Shown in pieces: positions 51,641 to 62,888 of a DNA stretch of 64,000 nt (the first letter of the stretch is position 1; each line of letters starts with the position of its first letter). A program made the position numbers and the translations under genes. The stretch comes from Anagrus nilaparvatae (Eukaryota > Arthropoda > Insecta > Hymenoptera > Mymaridae). Below the pieces are notes generated by a model. The model saw nothing but the letters and a program-made list of their open reading frames with translations, searched no databases and was not told the DNA's origin. The stretch is taken from positions 18,277,001 through 18,341,000 of the forward strand of contig JAKSXM010000002.1 in the NCBI GenBank assembly GCA_022575985.1, given 5' to 3'.

Positions 51641-53312
51641 CACGGGTCCCATGAATGAGCGCCAACCTTGAAAAAAGCTGAAAATTGAGCTTTTCTAAGC
51701 TGCCCATTCTTTTTTATTATCTCAACCCTTCTAGATATGCTCAAAAATTGTGAGAAAAGAGTGACTTTAGTAAAATTTCCTCAGAAATTCGGTCCTGCCA
51801 TTAGTTTTCGAAAATTTTCCCTGGAAAACCCGGAAAATCGAAAAATTCACTTTTTATTTTTAAAGTGCTGTAAATAAAAAACCGAATCATATTTTTTCTT
51901 CAAAATTTGGTAGGAGACTTGTTTATAAATATATTTTTTGGTGCCGTTCCTAACTCGATGTTATCGGCCATCTTTAACCTCCAAATAACGTAAATTACAC
52001 GAATTTTGATCGATTTTTCTCGTTCTTTTGCAGTTTTATTAGATTTTCAGGGATTTGGTGACCTTATATACCTAAAATAAGGTCGAGTTCAGACTCCCAG
52101 GGAACTTTTAAAAAAGCCATAGATATATTAAAATTAATTTCATTTTTAAATACCCTGGTTTGCAAAATTTTAAAAATAACAATAATTTAAAATAATAAAA
52201 AAAAAAAATAAAAAAACTAATTTAATTTTATGTTTAAATTTTATTTTATAATTCTATATTTAAAATATATTACTTATATATCATTTCCCTGGGAATTTAA
52301 ATTCGACCTTATTTTGGGTATACAAAGTTATATATACACGGTGATTCCGAAACAGTAGTAGTTGCGCGCGCACATTAGTAAGCGCGAAATATAATTTTAA
52401 AAATTTTTACAGTGGAGCCACAACATTTCAAATAAAATAATAAAATGGTAAAGAAGTTTAGATGGTAATTACCTAAACTTCTTTACCATTTTATAATTTT
52501 ATTTGAAATGTTGTGGCCCCACTGAGAGAATTTTTAAAATTATATTTCGCGCTTACTAATGTGCGCGCGCAACTACTACTGTTTCGGAATCACCGTGTAT
52601 AGAACGAGAATAAAAAAAAAGAGTTAAAAAAGTGAAAAAATTGAGAAAAATAAAAAACATTATATTATTTGAAATGATATTTGAAATTTTGCAAACCAGG
52701 GTATTATAAAATAAAATTATTTTTAATTAATCTAGGGCATTTTTAAAAGTTCCCTGGGAATCTGAATTTGACCTTATTTTAGGTATATAAGGTCACCAAA
52801 TCCCTGAAAATCCAATAAAACTGCAAAAGAACGAGAAAAATCGATCAAAATTCGTGTAATTTACGTTATTTGGAGGTTAAAGATGGCCGATAACAACGAG
52901 TTAGGAACGGCACCAAAAAATATATTTATAAACAAATCTACTCCCAAATTTTGAAGAAAAAATATGATTCGGTTCTTTATTTACAGCACTTTAAAAATAA
53001 AAAATTGAACTTTTCCATTTCCCGGTTTTTCCAGGGAAAATTTTGGAAAACTAATGGCAGGACCGAATTCCTGAGGAAATTTTACTAAAGTCACTCTTTT
53101 CTCATAATTTTTGAGCATATCTAGAAGAGGTGGGATAATAAAGAAGAATGGGCAGCTTAGAAAAGCTCAAATTTGAGCTTTTTTCAAAAAGCGCCCGGGC
53201 GATTATTTCAAAATTCACTTTTTCTAGTTCAAGTAAGTGTATATTACAAGAATTCTTTGAAATCTCGACACCGCAGCGCATCACAGGTTGGCGCTCATTC
53301 AGGGGACCTGTG
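51641..53312. mobile_element. 1.67-kb foldback element in the upstream region of gene B
   Basis: Inverted arms (about 51641-52190 and 52665-53312) begin CACGGGTCCC / CACAGGTCCCC and share TTGGCGCTCATTC, TGCCCATTC and GGCAGGACCGAA. ACAA occurs on both sides (51637-51640, 53313-53316). The paralogous sequence upstream of copy E at 44410-44430 (CACATCTGTTTTACAAATATTT) is uninterrupted, which defines the insertion. A second MITE (52337-52597) sits near its centre. Confidence 0.75.
52337..52597. mobile_element. Palindromic TA-flanked MITE (261 bp) inside a larger foldback
   Basis: A near-perfect palindrome with ends CACGGTGATTCCGAAACAG, flanked by TATA on each side (TA target). The arms include the G+C-rich GTTGCGCGCGCACATTAG and CCACAACATTTCAAATAAAA, and the centre is around 52465. 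No coding. Tc1/mariner-type by target site. Confidence 0.65.
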
Positions 53313-53813
53313 ACAAATATTTAAATTGTTTTTCAAATATTTAAGTCTTCAAATAATTCTAATATTTTTTTAAATCTTTTAAACAATTTTTCAATTTATA
53401 AAATTACCAAAAAAAAGTATTCATTGATATTACGTGTTTTTTTGAAACAATTTTTTTTATGTATTTACCTAAAAACGGTTGAAAATTTTTACCCTTGTAA
53501 ATCCTCATCTGTTTATCTATGTCTCCATCAACAAGTTTTAAGATTTAGTTAATACTCATTTATTTTATTGTGTCTAAATAACATAATAATATTTGAGAAT
53601 TTAAAAAAAAAAAAGTAAACACAAAAACAATAACGAGATAAATTTCCATTGAAATAAAAAAAATTTAATGCTAATTCTTTTTATTGCTGTTCCACCCCTT
53701 ATTCAAAAGAGGACACGACGTCACGTAGATGTCTCCTCTGAGTAAATTCCTGTCCTGTTTCTTTTCCCACTTTTTTTTGGACAAGATTTTTTCTCACAAA
53801 AGATAGTTTCCTT

Positions 53814-54181
53814 TATTTAAGGCAAAAATTATTTTACTTTTTCATTCTAAATCAGTTAGTTTGAAGTGTTCACTTGAAGCGCTTAGACCAATTTTCTAAA
53901 CCTCGTCAGAAGTGAACTTTAATTTTTATTTGTTACACAAAATTTATTTAAGTTTAACAGTTTTTGAATTTTTCTTTGTAAGTATATAAATTTTTTTTTT
54001 AATTTCTGCTTCTGATGACCGCATTCTTTTTAGAAATTTTTTAAAGAATATACCTTAATATCTAACAAACTTTAAGAATTTTTTTATAATTTAATTGTGC
54101 TTATATTAAAAATAAATGAAAGATACTTTGTAGAATCTAAAAATATTCCTGCATATATTTAAATTTTGTATTTTATTTTAG
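53814..54181 (+). promoter_or_regulatory. Core promoter, 5' UTR exon and first intron of gene B
   Basis: TATTTAA at 53814-53820 lies 30 nt upstream of the A (53844) in TCATTC, a perfect match to the arthropod initiator TCAKTY. A second initiator-like TCAGTT (A at 53854) occupies the position homologous to that of gene A. The 5' UTR exon would end at GTAAGT (53978-53983), with the 3' splice site at 54180-54181. The intron is repetitive and A+T-rich. Confidence 0.45.
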
Positions 54182-54200
54182 CTTCAACAAAAAAAAAATC

Positions 54201-56558
54201 ATGAATTTAAGAAGTAGTTCAAAAAAATCACAGAAGGTAAGCCAAAATCTTGACCAAAATGTTCAAGAAGAAACTAAAGACCAAGGGAAGATACCAATTC
54301 CCTACTCCCATTTTGTAAGTAAAACTTATTAATTTAGTTATTTTATTATTTTAAATGTATTGAATAATTCAGCACTCAAAAATCGTTTTCATAGGTTGAA
54401 TAAAAATATTACTAGCGTAAAAAATAAAAGAGTAGGTTCTGTTGCCAAGTTTATGATTTTAAGGTTTTGTGTATCAAAAAAAGTAGTTAAAATTTAAATT
54501 CAGTTTTTATTTTACAAATTATTTTAAATACATGCTTTAAAAAATTAGGAATAAAAAATATTTTTTTGAGGTTTTCGTTTGGGCCTTTTTGCGTTGAGAA
54601 ATTTTTTTAATGATAATATCCTTTTTTTATTATTCATTCGTATTTTTATTATTATTATTTTTTTATATTTTTTTTTCATTTTTATGACGTCTAAGAATTT
54701 ATTTAGCTTATCAAAATTATTGTAAATTAATTGTAAAATTTGTAAATTTCATAATTTCTTTGAATCTATGCGCGTATATTTAAATTTTAATTATGAAAAA
54801 AATATTAAAACCTCAGAATATACTTGTAAAGGTTTCCAGTTTCTTAAAAAATTAAATTTATGATATTATAAGATAGGATTTCTTAGGCTACCTACATTCC
54901 AAATAGAAATATCATTTCTCTATTGACTAAAAAGCTTCATTTAGTTACGTTTCTTGCTTGTATTTGAAAACTATTTTATCTTCCCATGCAATGCTGCGAT
55001 TCTAAATCAACTTTAAGGCCTCGTTCACCAACCTATTTTATCGTTACATAAATAAATTATTTTGCTAAATTCTTAATTAAAAACAAACTCGCAGTTTTTA
55101 ATCCGAATCGCAAACCTGATGTAAAAACTCAAGTATTGGTGTCAGAAACTTTAAATTTTTTCAAATTTCAAATAATTATTTCAAATATTTCAAATATTTT
55201 TCTTACGATTGCAAATTGTCTCATCACCCGAAGCGTAAAAAAAAAGTAAAAAAAGTTTTCTTCAGCGGTATGATGCAAAAAAATCATTTAAAAAAAATTT
55301 TTTTTACGTTTTAAGTTATTTGCAATCAATTTAGCAATAAATAAAATTCCAAAAGCTAAATTTGACATAGCTTTTAATTAAAAATTTGATTCCAAAATAA
55401 CAAATTTAATCTCGTAAATCTTTAATTACTCTATTCAAATCAGAGTTTTCCAGTTGTTTTTGGCAAATAAAACGAGAAAAGGCCTAATAACGGTTTATTG
55501 GGTCACTGATTACGATAATCGCTGCGAGGCTTCACTTGTACGAAATTTGTGTTAAAACTTAAAGTTTTTTGCAATTATTTTTACTTCTATAAATGGACTT
55601 TTTGCATATTTTTAGGACTGATAATTACGAATTTGGGTGTCCTAGAACATTTACCGCACACTAAGCACCTTTTATTTGAAAGAAGCAGCCCATATTAGAG
55701 TTTGATTTGGGATGCCTTTGAAATATTAAAAAATAATTCCCAAAGAATAGCAATATCTTTCCAGCTCTATATATTTTAATTAATTAATTATAAAATAGAT
55801 CAAGCCAGGAGTAATTTATATTTTTTATTTTCGAAAGCACTGTTTGTTAGCAATTAAAATCCTTATTGCACACCGTTTCGCTCAATTTATTTAAGCAGCT
55901 TTAAAAAAATGTTTTTAATTTTTTTTTTTTAATAAACAATATAATTTTCTCTCTATCTAATCTACCATATGATTTTTTTTAACGGTGGATCTACAAAATT
56001 CAATAATGTTTTTGATGACAGTTCACGGATTTCGGGGAACTGTAACTGAAAATAAATATTACTAGTATATTAAAAATATCTCAAATTAACCCATTATTAG
56101 AAACAGTTTGCCCCATAAATTCAATTAATCTAATATCATAAGATTTTCGTAGTTCTTTTCTTTTCTGTAGTAAGAATTTTTCATATTTACGATTTGAATG
56201 CTGGAGTGCTCTGAATTATTAAGGTCAATTAAAATTTTAAAAAATCAATAAAATCGCAATTTTAAGCTAAAAATTATATAATACATTTAAGTATAATTTA
56301 TCGCATATGTTAATAATAAGTTTTTTTTATTTTCAGATTCCACAAAAACCCGTCGAGGTTGAAATAAAAGAAAATGAAGAAAGTTTAGATCTCGAACAAA
56401 GTATCTTTTTCTTAAAACCAAAGCAAAAAAAAGATGACCAGGGTATTGACTTAATACTCAATTTTGAGTATGAGACGGACATGAACCCGCATGAAAAACA
56501 GAAAATTCTAAATTTTCTAGATAATTTTGATCTAGAATTTATGAAATTAAAAATATAG
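54201..56558 (+). CDS. Family gene B: small two-exon protein (111 aa), unknown function
   Basis: Coding exons are 54201-54314 (38 aa) and 56337-56558 (73 aa), joined in phase 0 by a 2,022-nt intron (donor GTAAGT, acceptor TATTTTCAG). The start follows a 5' UTR splice acceptor at 54180-54181. The N-terminus MNLRSSSKKSQ matches gene A (MKLRNRSLKSK). The last exon is strongly charged (KENEESLDLEQ, KQKKDDQG) and ends FEYETDMNPHEKQKILNF ... FDLEFMKLKI, with no transmembrane segment or signal peptide. No counterpart of the acidic middle exon of A is visible; because the introns are phase 0, its loss or gain keeps frame. A second good donor (AAG|GTAAGC) inside exon 1 at 54237-54242 is not preserved in copy C and is probably unused. 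Function is unknown. Confidence 0.7.
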
Positions 56559-57174
56559 TCAATTAAAAATTAATTTTCAGTTTAGATAACAAATTAAAAT
56601 TCCTTAAATACTACTGTGATATTTTTTATATAAATAGCAGTGATAATTACTTTAATAAATTGGATTTAATATTTAAGAATTTTATTATTCTGCTAAATTT
56701 TATTTATAAATTTTATTTGTACAAATTTGATATTTTTTTATTGTACATACTTTAATTATGAACTATAATTTTAATAATTGATATTTAGGCATTTTTATGT
56801 TAAGTTAAGAAATTCATTTTTTTTTTAACTGTAAATTATGAATGCCTTGCATAAGATAAGGCTTTTTATGTATTTTATTTGAAATAAAAGATTTTTTATT
56901 AAATTTGTAACGATTTTTATAAGTTGAACCAAATACCCTCAAATTATCTTTTCTTGTGAATTAATGGAGATTATAAAAAAAAATTTTAAATACTCTTATA
57001 CTCATAGGACTCTCAGTTTGGTAGAAACACAGTAGCTAGTTTAATGTGGTTAAAGTCTTTATTTTTAGTATTTTTAATTAATAATTACTCATTACTATTA
57101 ATACATTCTTTTTAATAAAAGATTTAAAAATTGTAACTTTATTTAAGGTCGCTCTCGTCGTAATAATAATTACC

Positions 57175-57832
57175 CCCGATCCTGTCCCGAATTCAAGTTT
57201 TATTTCATGATAAACATTTAAAATGTTAATAACAATAATAAATAAATTTTTAAAACTTGTACCACTTTTTTTAATTTTTATTTACTTTTATTTACTTGTA
57301 TGTGCTTTATGTTTAACCTCTTGAACCTTACGTTATGTCGGAGGTCACCAACAATTAACACAAGCAGCTACCGAACCGCATATTTTGCTTTTATTTCCTC
57401 GGAAGTCGATATATACATAGAGATATATACCGCTTTTTCCTTTATTGGAAAATAACTCTAGGTTCTGGAAGCATGTGGATAAATTGTCAGTGAAACTGCA
57501 GGATTAGAAGGTGAATTAAAGGATTGATGAAGGGATTGAGGGATTTTTAGAATTTGGGAGGCCAATTGCGGTCTAAGGTCCGACTTTTTGTAGGAGCCAT
57601 GCTGACAATTCCGTCTTTAAAACACAGAGTTGCATTTCTACAACTCTATGCTTTAAAAGAGGCGCGAAAAACCTTAGAAAAACGCCCTCTATGCATGACA
57701 TACGGAGGCAAGTAAATGGCACTTTCCATTTCATCTTGCCCCCTGCGACTCGGCAGCTAGCTCTACTCTCCCTTCTTAAAATAAATATTTAATTTTATTA
57801 AATATTCATTTCCAGAAAAAAAAGTTGTCACT
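57175..57832. other. G+C-richer non-coding segment
   Basis: Base composition shifts here relative to both sides. It contains an inverted pair around 57620-57650 (AAAACACAGAGTTG...CAACTCTATGCTTT) and no usable reading frame. It is probably the body of an unidentified repeat ending in the tRNA-like sequence. Confidence 0.35.
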
Positions 57833-57918
57833 GCTCTGTATGCGAACCCACTTCATAATATTTTGCAATATTACAAAGCGAGCGCGTTACCTCTGTGCTA
57901 CCGAGCCGGTTACTTTTA
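57833..57918 (-). repeat. tRNA-like sequence, probably a SINE head or tRNA pseudogene
   Basis: On the minus strand, GGCTCGGTAGCACAGAGG contains a good pol III A box (TAGCACAGAGG), followed by GCGCTCGCTTTGTAA, like a Thr-tRNA anticodon arm, and GGGTTCGCATAC as a weak B box. The anticodon stem and acceptor stem do not pair, so it is not a working tRNA. It sits at the end of a segment with higher G+C (57175-57920). Confidence 0.4.
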
Positions 57919-57920
57919 TT

Positions 57921-60436
57921 TACTTTTTAATTAAATATTTTAAATTTTTATTTAAAATTTTTTTTAAACACCTTGTTTGAGGGGGCCACGGCCAAAAAAT
58001 GGTCTAAAATCGTCCATTTCGCGTCAAATATCATTCTCGTTCCCTGATTTAGGAGAGTTGAGTTTCTTTGATAATGACTAATTTTCGTGAGTTTTAATAG
58101 TCAGAAAAATTCATTAAGTTTTTGTAGTTAAAATAATTTAAAAAAATTTTTGCCATATTAAAATTAAAAAATTATATAAACATATATTATTATTAAACTT
58201 TATACAAAATACATGTTTTTTTTTTAAATTTATTATTATTTTTTTTTAATGCTAATTTTCATATTCTAATTTTAATTATTAATTTAAGTTTATTCTATTT
58301 AATTATTAAGGCAACTCCCGCTGAAATAGCAAGAAAAATTAAAAATTAAATTGTCTTTTATACTTAAGTCCATACACGAATAACAGGGGGGGGGGGGGAA
58401 GAGGGAGTGATAACTTATTGGTCCATTTTCACATGCTCGAATATTGTCTTTTTTGAAAAATTGGAATTTTAGGGCTATATAAGGGCTTACTTTCATTTTC
58501 AAACACTTCCTATTTGATTTTCAGTGGTTTAAATTTTTTAAATTTTAAATGTTTTGAAATTTTAAGCATTTTGCCCTACGGGTGAGTTTGTCTCAAAAAA
58601 ATTTTGAAATATGACATTTAAATGTGCATTCACAATCATTATTTTAGTCTGCCTGAATAAGTCAAAATTTGATGGTGAAGGGTGCGAAAATATTTTTTTT
58701 TTTCAAACAACATAGGATCGGTAAATTTTTTATCGGCAAAATTGACTAAAAAAATCAAAAATTAATTCATACGCTGATTAAAAGAAAAAACTTTTTTTGC
58801 CCTTGTTTTTAGCTAATGTTCCGTAGGAACGGAAAAAATAACTAACTTTACATATTAGTATTAGTTTTACATATTAGAATTTATGTTTTTAAATAAACTG
58901 ACGCACTATATATTTATCGATACTAAACAACATAATTTTTGTATTATTCATATGTATTATATTTATTATTTTGCATCTTTAATTCAATACGTTGTAAGCA
59001 TAATATCATATTTATTTGGCAATTTGAGTGTCTTATTTTATTCGTAACGAAGTATTTATGTATAGGCTTCTTCTTTTGACGTTTGCAAATTGCTTATATT
59101 GAGAACTTCTTTCTCTTACACAATAAAACGTAAAGAGATGAATAATCCATACAAATTTTGATAAATAATTAGTCTGCTTTTGTAACTCGAGCAGAACTCA
59201 ATAAAATTTTTACTGTACAATAAAAAGTAGTTTTTATTTTTCAGTTTTCCTACGGTACAGCTAATTTTGGCTAATTTTGGTAAACTAAAATAATGATTGC
59301 GGGTGCGCTATTGAGTGCAACGCCACAAAATTTTTTTATGACAAACTTACTCATAGGCCAAAAATTCGAAAAATTTGAGCAAATTTTATAATGGCAAACT
59401 TGCTTTCTGCTGAATTTGAAAAATTCAAACCCCTACAAATAAAACCAGGAGTAGACAAAAACGATTAATAAAATTTTGATCCAGGGTTCTAACCAATGTA
59501 ATTAAAATCTTAAATAATTTTTTTATTATTACTTTACCTACGAAATAACATAAATCATCCTCTAAGCATTTCAACTGTCCCAAATCGGCAAATAAAAATG
59601 AGATTTGATATTCCATTCAGCGGAATAATAAGATAATTTTTGGGTCATTACGTAGACGGCAGAATGGGCAAGCGACCATACGTCATATTTCACGAAACGG
59701 GCCGATAAATGTTTTGATTCCCCAGAATGGCCCATTCCTCTGACATAGCTTAACATACATATACACCGAGGGGCTAACATCTTGGAAATCACGAATTTGA
59801 TTTTTTTTTATTTTTCGTGATTTTTTTTGATGTTTTTGGATAAAAACCGCTAAATATTATATTGAATAGTAAAAAATAGATTTTTAACTGCGGGGTAAGT
59901 TATAAGGCTAAAAAATGTAAAAAATCGCAAAAAATCACGAAAAATCATTACAAGGCGAAAATAAACCATTATTTTTTTTTTTTTTCATCAGCTTGTGGGT
60001 GGTGGAATTTTTTTTCTTGTTTAAAGGATTGCAAAAGATCTGAATTGTAAAGATAAATTGAAAAACAAAAAATTTTCTTCATTTATTTAAGGTTTGCGCG
60101 CAGCTAAAAAATTTTAATTGGATTCTCGTATAGGGTGACCATTGGTGATATAAAAATTTTTATTTTTGTAATATTTGCTTACGTTTTGAGATCTCATAAT
60201 TTAAAACTAGGATCTGAAACCTGGATTCCTGAAAACTTTTGCCTTAAAATTTTTACGCTAAAAAATAAAAATAACACCATAATTGTTTTTCTTTTTGGTA
60301 GTAGCTAATTTTCTTATGTAGAAGCACTAGATTTTGAATACGATACCTAATATTTTCGGATCTAAAACCTAATGTTGTGAACATTTGTATCTCAAAATAT
60401 TTATCATTAGGAATTCAAAATATAGTAATATCAAGG
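57921..60436. other. Non-coding stretch; poly-G run and a G+C-richer repeat
   Basis: A 13-base poly-G run lies at 58386-58398. 59640-59795 is richer in G+C and keeps a minus-strand frame open, probably a transposon fragment. 60160-60430 is related to the tandem array at 40980-42440. No gene is supported. Confidence 0.35.
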
Positions 60437-60552
60437 ACCAAAACGCGGTCATCAATTTTGAGTATGAAACAGACATGTATCCACTTGAAAAGGAAAAAAT
60501 ATTAACAATCCTTGATAACTTTGATTTAGAGTCTTTGAAATTAAAAATATAA
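60437..60552 (+). pseudogene. Family copy F: 3' part of a B-type terminal exon
   Basis: An open frame ending at TAA 60550-60552 encodes NFEYETDMYPLEKEK then LDNFDLESLKLKI, nearly the tail of gene B. The upstream half of the exon is replaced by a repeat (60160-60430). Its downstream flank passes within about 60 bp into the upstream region of copy C, so F and C are a tandem pair. Confidence 0.65.
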
Positions 60553-60691
60553 TATAAATAAGAAATGAAATTTCTAATATCCGTTAAAATCTAACAAACT
60601 TTAAGAATTTTTATAGAATTTAATGATGATTTTATTAAAAATGAATAGACGATACTTTGTAGAATTTAAAAATATTCTTATTTCATTTCAG

Positions 60692-61932
60692 CTTCAACAA
60701 AAAAAAAATCATGAATTTAAGAAGTAGTTCAAAAAAATCACAGAATGCAAGCCAAAATGTTTATGAAGAAAAAAAAGTCAAAGGAAAGATACCAATTCCC
60801 TACTTAGTCGAGAAGCTAGCGTATCATTCCGTATGCAAAAAATTAGATCGACTGTTTAATTAAAAAGCACCAAGCGGATTATAGTTTTTTGACCCGCTGA
60901 TTCCGAATCTGCAGTTATTTTTTAGCTAAAACTGGGGCGTTCGCCGCTAGAGGGCGATTAGGGGGGTAAAAACGCTATGTTTCGCAGATATCTTGGAATT
61001 TACGCGTCCTAAGATACTTAAACCCAGGTAACATATAGTTTTTTGACCCGCTGATTCCAAATCTACAGCTATTTTTCCACTAAAACTCAGGAGTTCGCCA
61101 CTAGAGGACGTTTAAGGGGTAAAAGTCCTATTTTTTGCCAATATCTTGGAAGCTACATGTCCTAAGATAGTTAAAATCAAGTAACTTTTAGTTTTTTGAC
61201 CCACTGATTCCAAATCTTTAGTTATTTTTTCTCTAAACTGGGGAGTTTGCCGCTAGAGGGCGTTTAGGGGGTAAAAACGCTATTTATATAAATAAATTAG
61301 AATAAATAACGTTTAAATACAGCTGTATTATTAGAAAGATAAGGTCTAAAAAAATCATACTAAAGTTTTATTTTGAGTTTATTTGAACCTAAAATATTAC
61401 AAAATAATACGGTTTTTTTAAATTGATGAAATAATATTTTTAAATTAAAGTATTTAACGTATTATTTTAACGTATCATTTTTTTGTTGCATTTTATAGCA
61501 TTTTTACGCCCTCTAGTGGCAAACGCCTGTGTTTTAGAGAAAAAATAGTTGCATATTTGGAATTAGCAGGTCAAAAAACTATATGTTACCTGTGTTTAAG
61601 TATCTTAGGACGCGTAGCTTCCAAGATTTTGGCGAAAAATAGGATTTTTACCCCCTATACGCCCTCTAGCGGCGAACGCCCCAGTTTTAGCTAAAAAATA
61701 ACTACAGATTCGGAATCAGTGGGTCAAAAAACTATAATCCGCTTGGTGCTTTTTAATTAAACAGTGGATCTAATTTTTTGCATACGGAATGATACGCTAG
61801 CTTCTCGACTAACTCCCATTTTGTAAGCAAAACTTATTAATTTAGTTATTACATTATTTTAATTGTATTGAAAAATTCAGCACTCAAAAATAATTTAAGA
61901 TTGATTCAGAGTCTACGAAATTAAAAATATAA
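60692..61932 (+). pseudogene. Family copy C: first coding exon split by a foldback element, last exon mostly deleted
   Basis: After a splice acceptor (TTTCAG, ending 60691) and ATG at 60711, the reading frame (MNLRSSSKKSQNASQNVYEE...) is close to gene B exon 1. At 60805 it is interrupted by a 1,007-bp element, so translation would run into the insert and stop about 19 codons later. The rest of the exon (CCCATTTT, then donor GTAAGC at 61823) resumes after the element. The intron is deleted from about 61890 straight into the last codons of the terminal exon (DSESTKLKI, stop by 61932). This is a clear pseudogene by two independent lesions. Confidence 0.75.
60805..61811. mobile_element. 1-kb foldback element inside exon of copy C, 3-bp target duplication
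   Basis: The ends are inverted copies starting TAGTCGAGAAGCTAGCG, and the inverted repeat continues for hundreds of bases on each side. ACT flanks both ends (60802-60804 and 61812-61814). Removing the element plus one ACT restores exactly the gene B sequence CCCTACTCCCATTTTG. The left arm contains about three diverged units of 175-185 bp, each with a T-T-T-T-T-T-G-A-C-C-C run and a CCGCTAGAGGGCG-like motif; the right arm carries the reverse. No transposase frame is visible, so it is non-autonomous and its superfamily is uncertain. Confidence 0.75.
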
Positions 61933-62692
61933 TAATAAATAAGAAATGAATTTTCTTTTATTTTAACTGTAGTATTTCTTGTATTTCACTCCGTACATTG
62001 CGTGACTCTTTATATATTCTTGCAAACGCATTTCATTTGCGAGAATATATAAGAATCTTGTGTACATAACATGACCACAAGTTGTTATATGTGTTTTTAT
62101 ATTATAAAAATGTAGCATTAAATTAACATTATTTATGATAATTATAAATTACAAATGGCAGTCATAATTACTTTAAATTAGATGTAATATTTAAGAAATC
62201 TATTATTTTGCTTAATTTTATTTATAAGTTTTAATTTTACGAATTTGATATTGTACATACATTAATTATGAACTATAATTTTAATAATTGATATTTAGAC
62301 ATTTTTATTTTGAATGACTTTTTTAAACTGTAAATAATGAGTGCCTTGCATAAGATAGACTATTTTTGTATTTTATGTAACATAAATGCATTTTAATTAA
62401 CTTTCTGTCGATTTTTATAATTTTAAACAAATATTCTCAAATTCCCCTATCTTTTAAATTGTGAAAACAACAAAAAATTTTAAATACCATTATTCTCTTA
62501 CCTATAGGACTCTCAGTTGGTAGCATCTAGCAATTCAATATCAGTCATTCTAATTTTTAATCACAGTAATATGGTGTACATTGAGTACAATCCATATATT
62601 TAGTAGAATTAATAAATAATTTCTACCTTTAATTACAATTAATACTTTTTAGTTTTTTTTAAGTAGCAATATAAAGAAGTTCCTTTATTTAA

Positions 62693-62888
62693 GGGGCAGT
62701 GCAGGTTAAAATCCGACTTTTTTGAAAAAACCTAATTTTCAAAAAATGTTAACAAAAAATTGAAAATCCAAGAAGAGGGTAACATTGCCAAGACTTTGGT
62801 GGATTCAAAACTGTGGGTTTGGGTCTTTTTATAGTATGTTTGCTCGGAGAATTTTTTCTTTGAAAATTTATCCTTAATGTACTGCCCC
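62693..62888. mobile_element. TTAA-flanked MITE (196 bp), piggyBac-like
   Basis: The ends are GGGGCAGTGCA and, reversed, GGGGCAGTACA, with TTAA on both sides (62689-62692, 62889-62892). It sits where the 3' flanks of copies B and D also reach TTTATTTAAGG (57138, 36414), so the target is a shared position of the module. No coding sequence. Confidence 0.5.

Noticed and set aside
54237..54242. Alternative splice donor inside exon 1 of gene B
   Set aside because: AAG|GTAAGC is a good consensus but copy C lacks it, and using it would drop the conserved end of exon 1.
57833..57918. Functional tRNA gene (Thr-like)
   Set aside because: Acceptor and anticodon stems do not pair and the B box is poor; only the A box and part of the anticodon arm are convincing.
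59571..59792. 73-codon minus-strand frame in a G+C-richer patch
   Set aside because: No ATG at the start of the open frame, no known motif; better explained as a transposon fragment.
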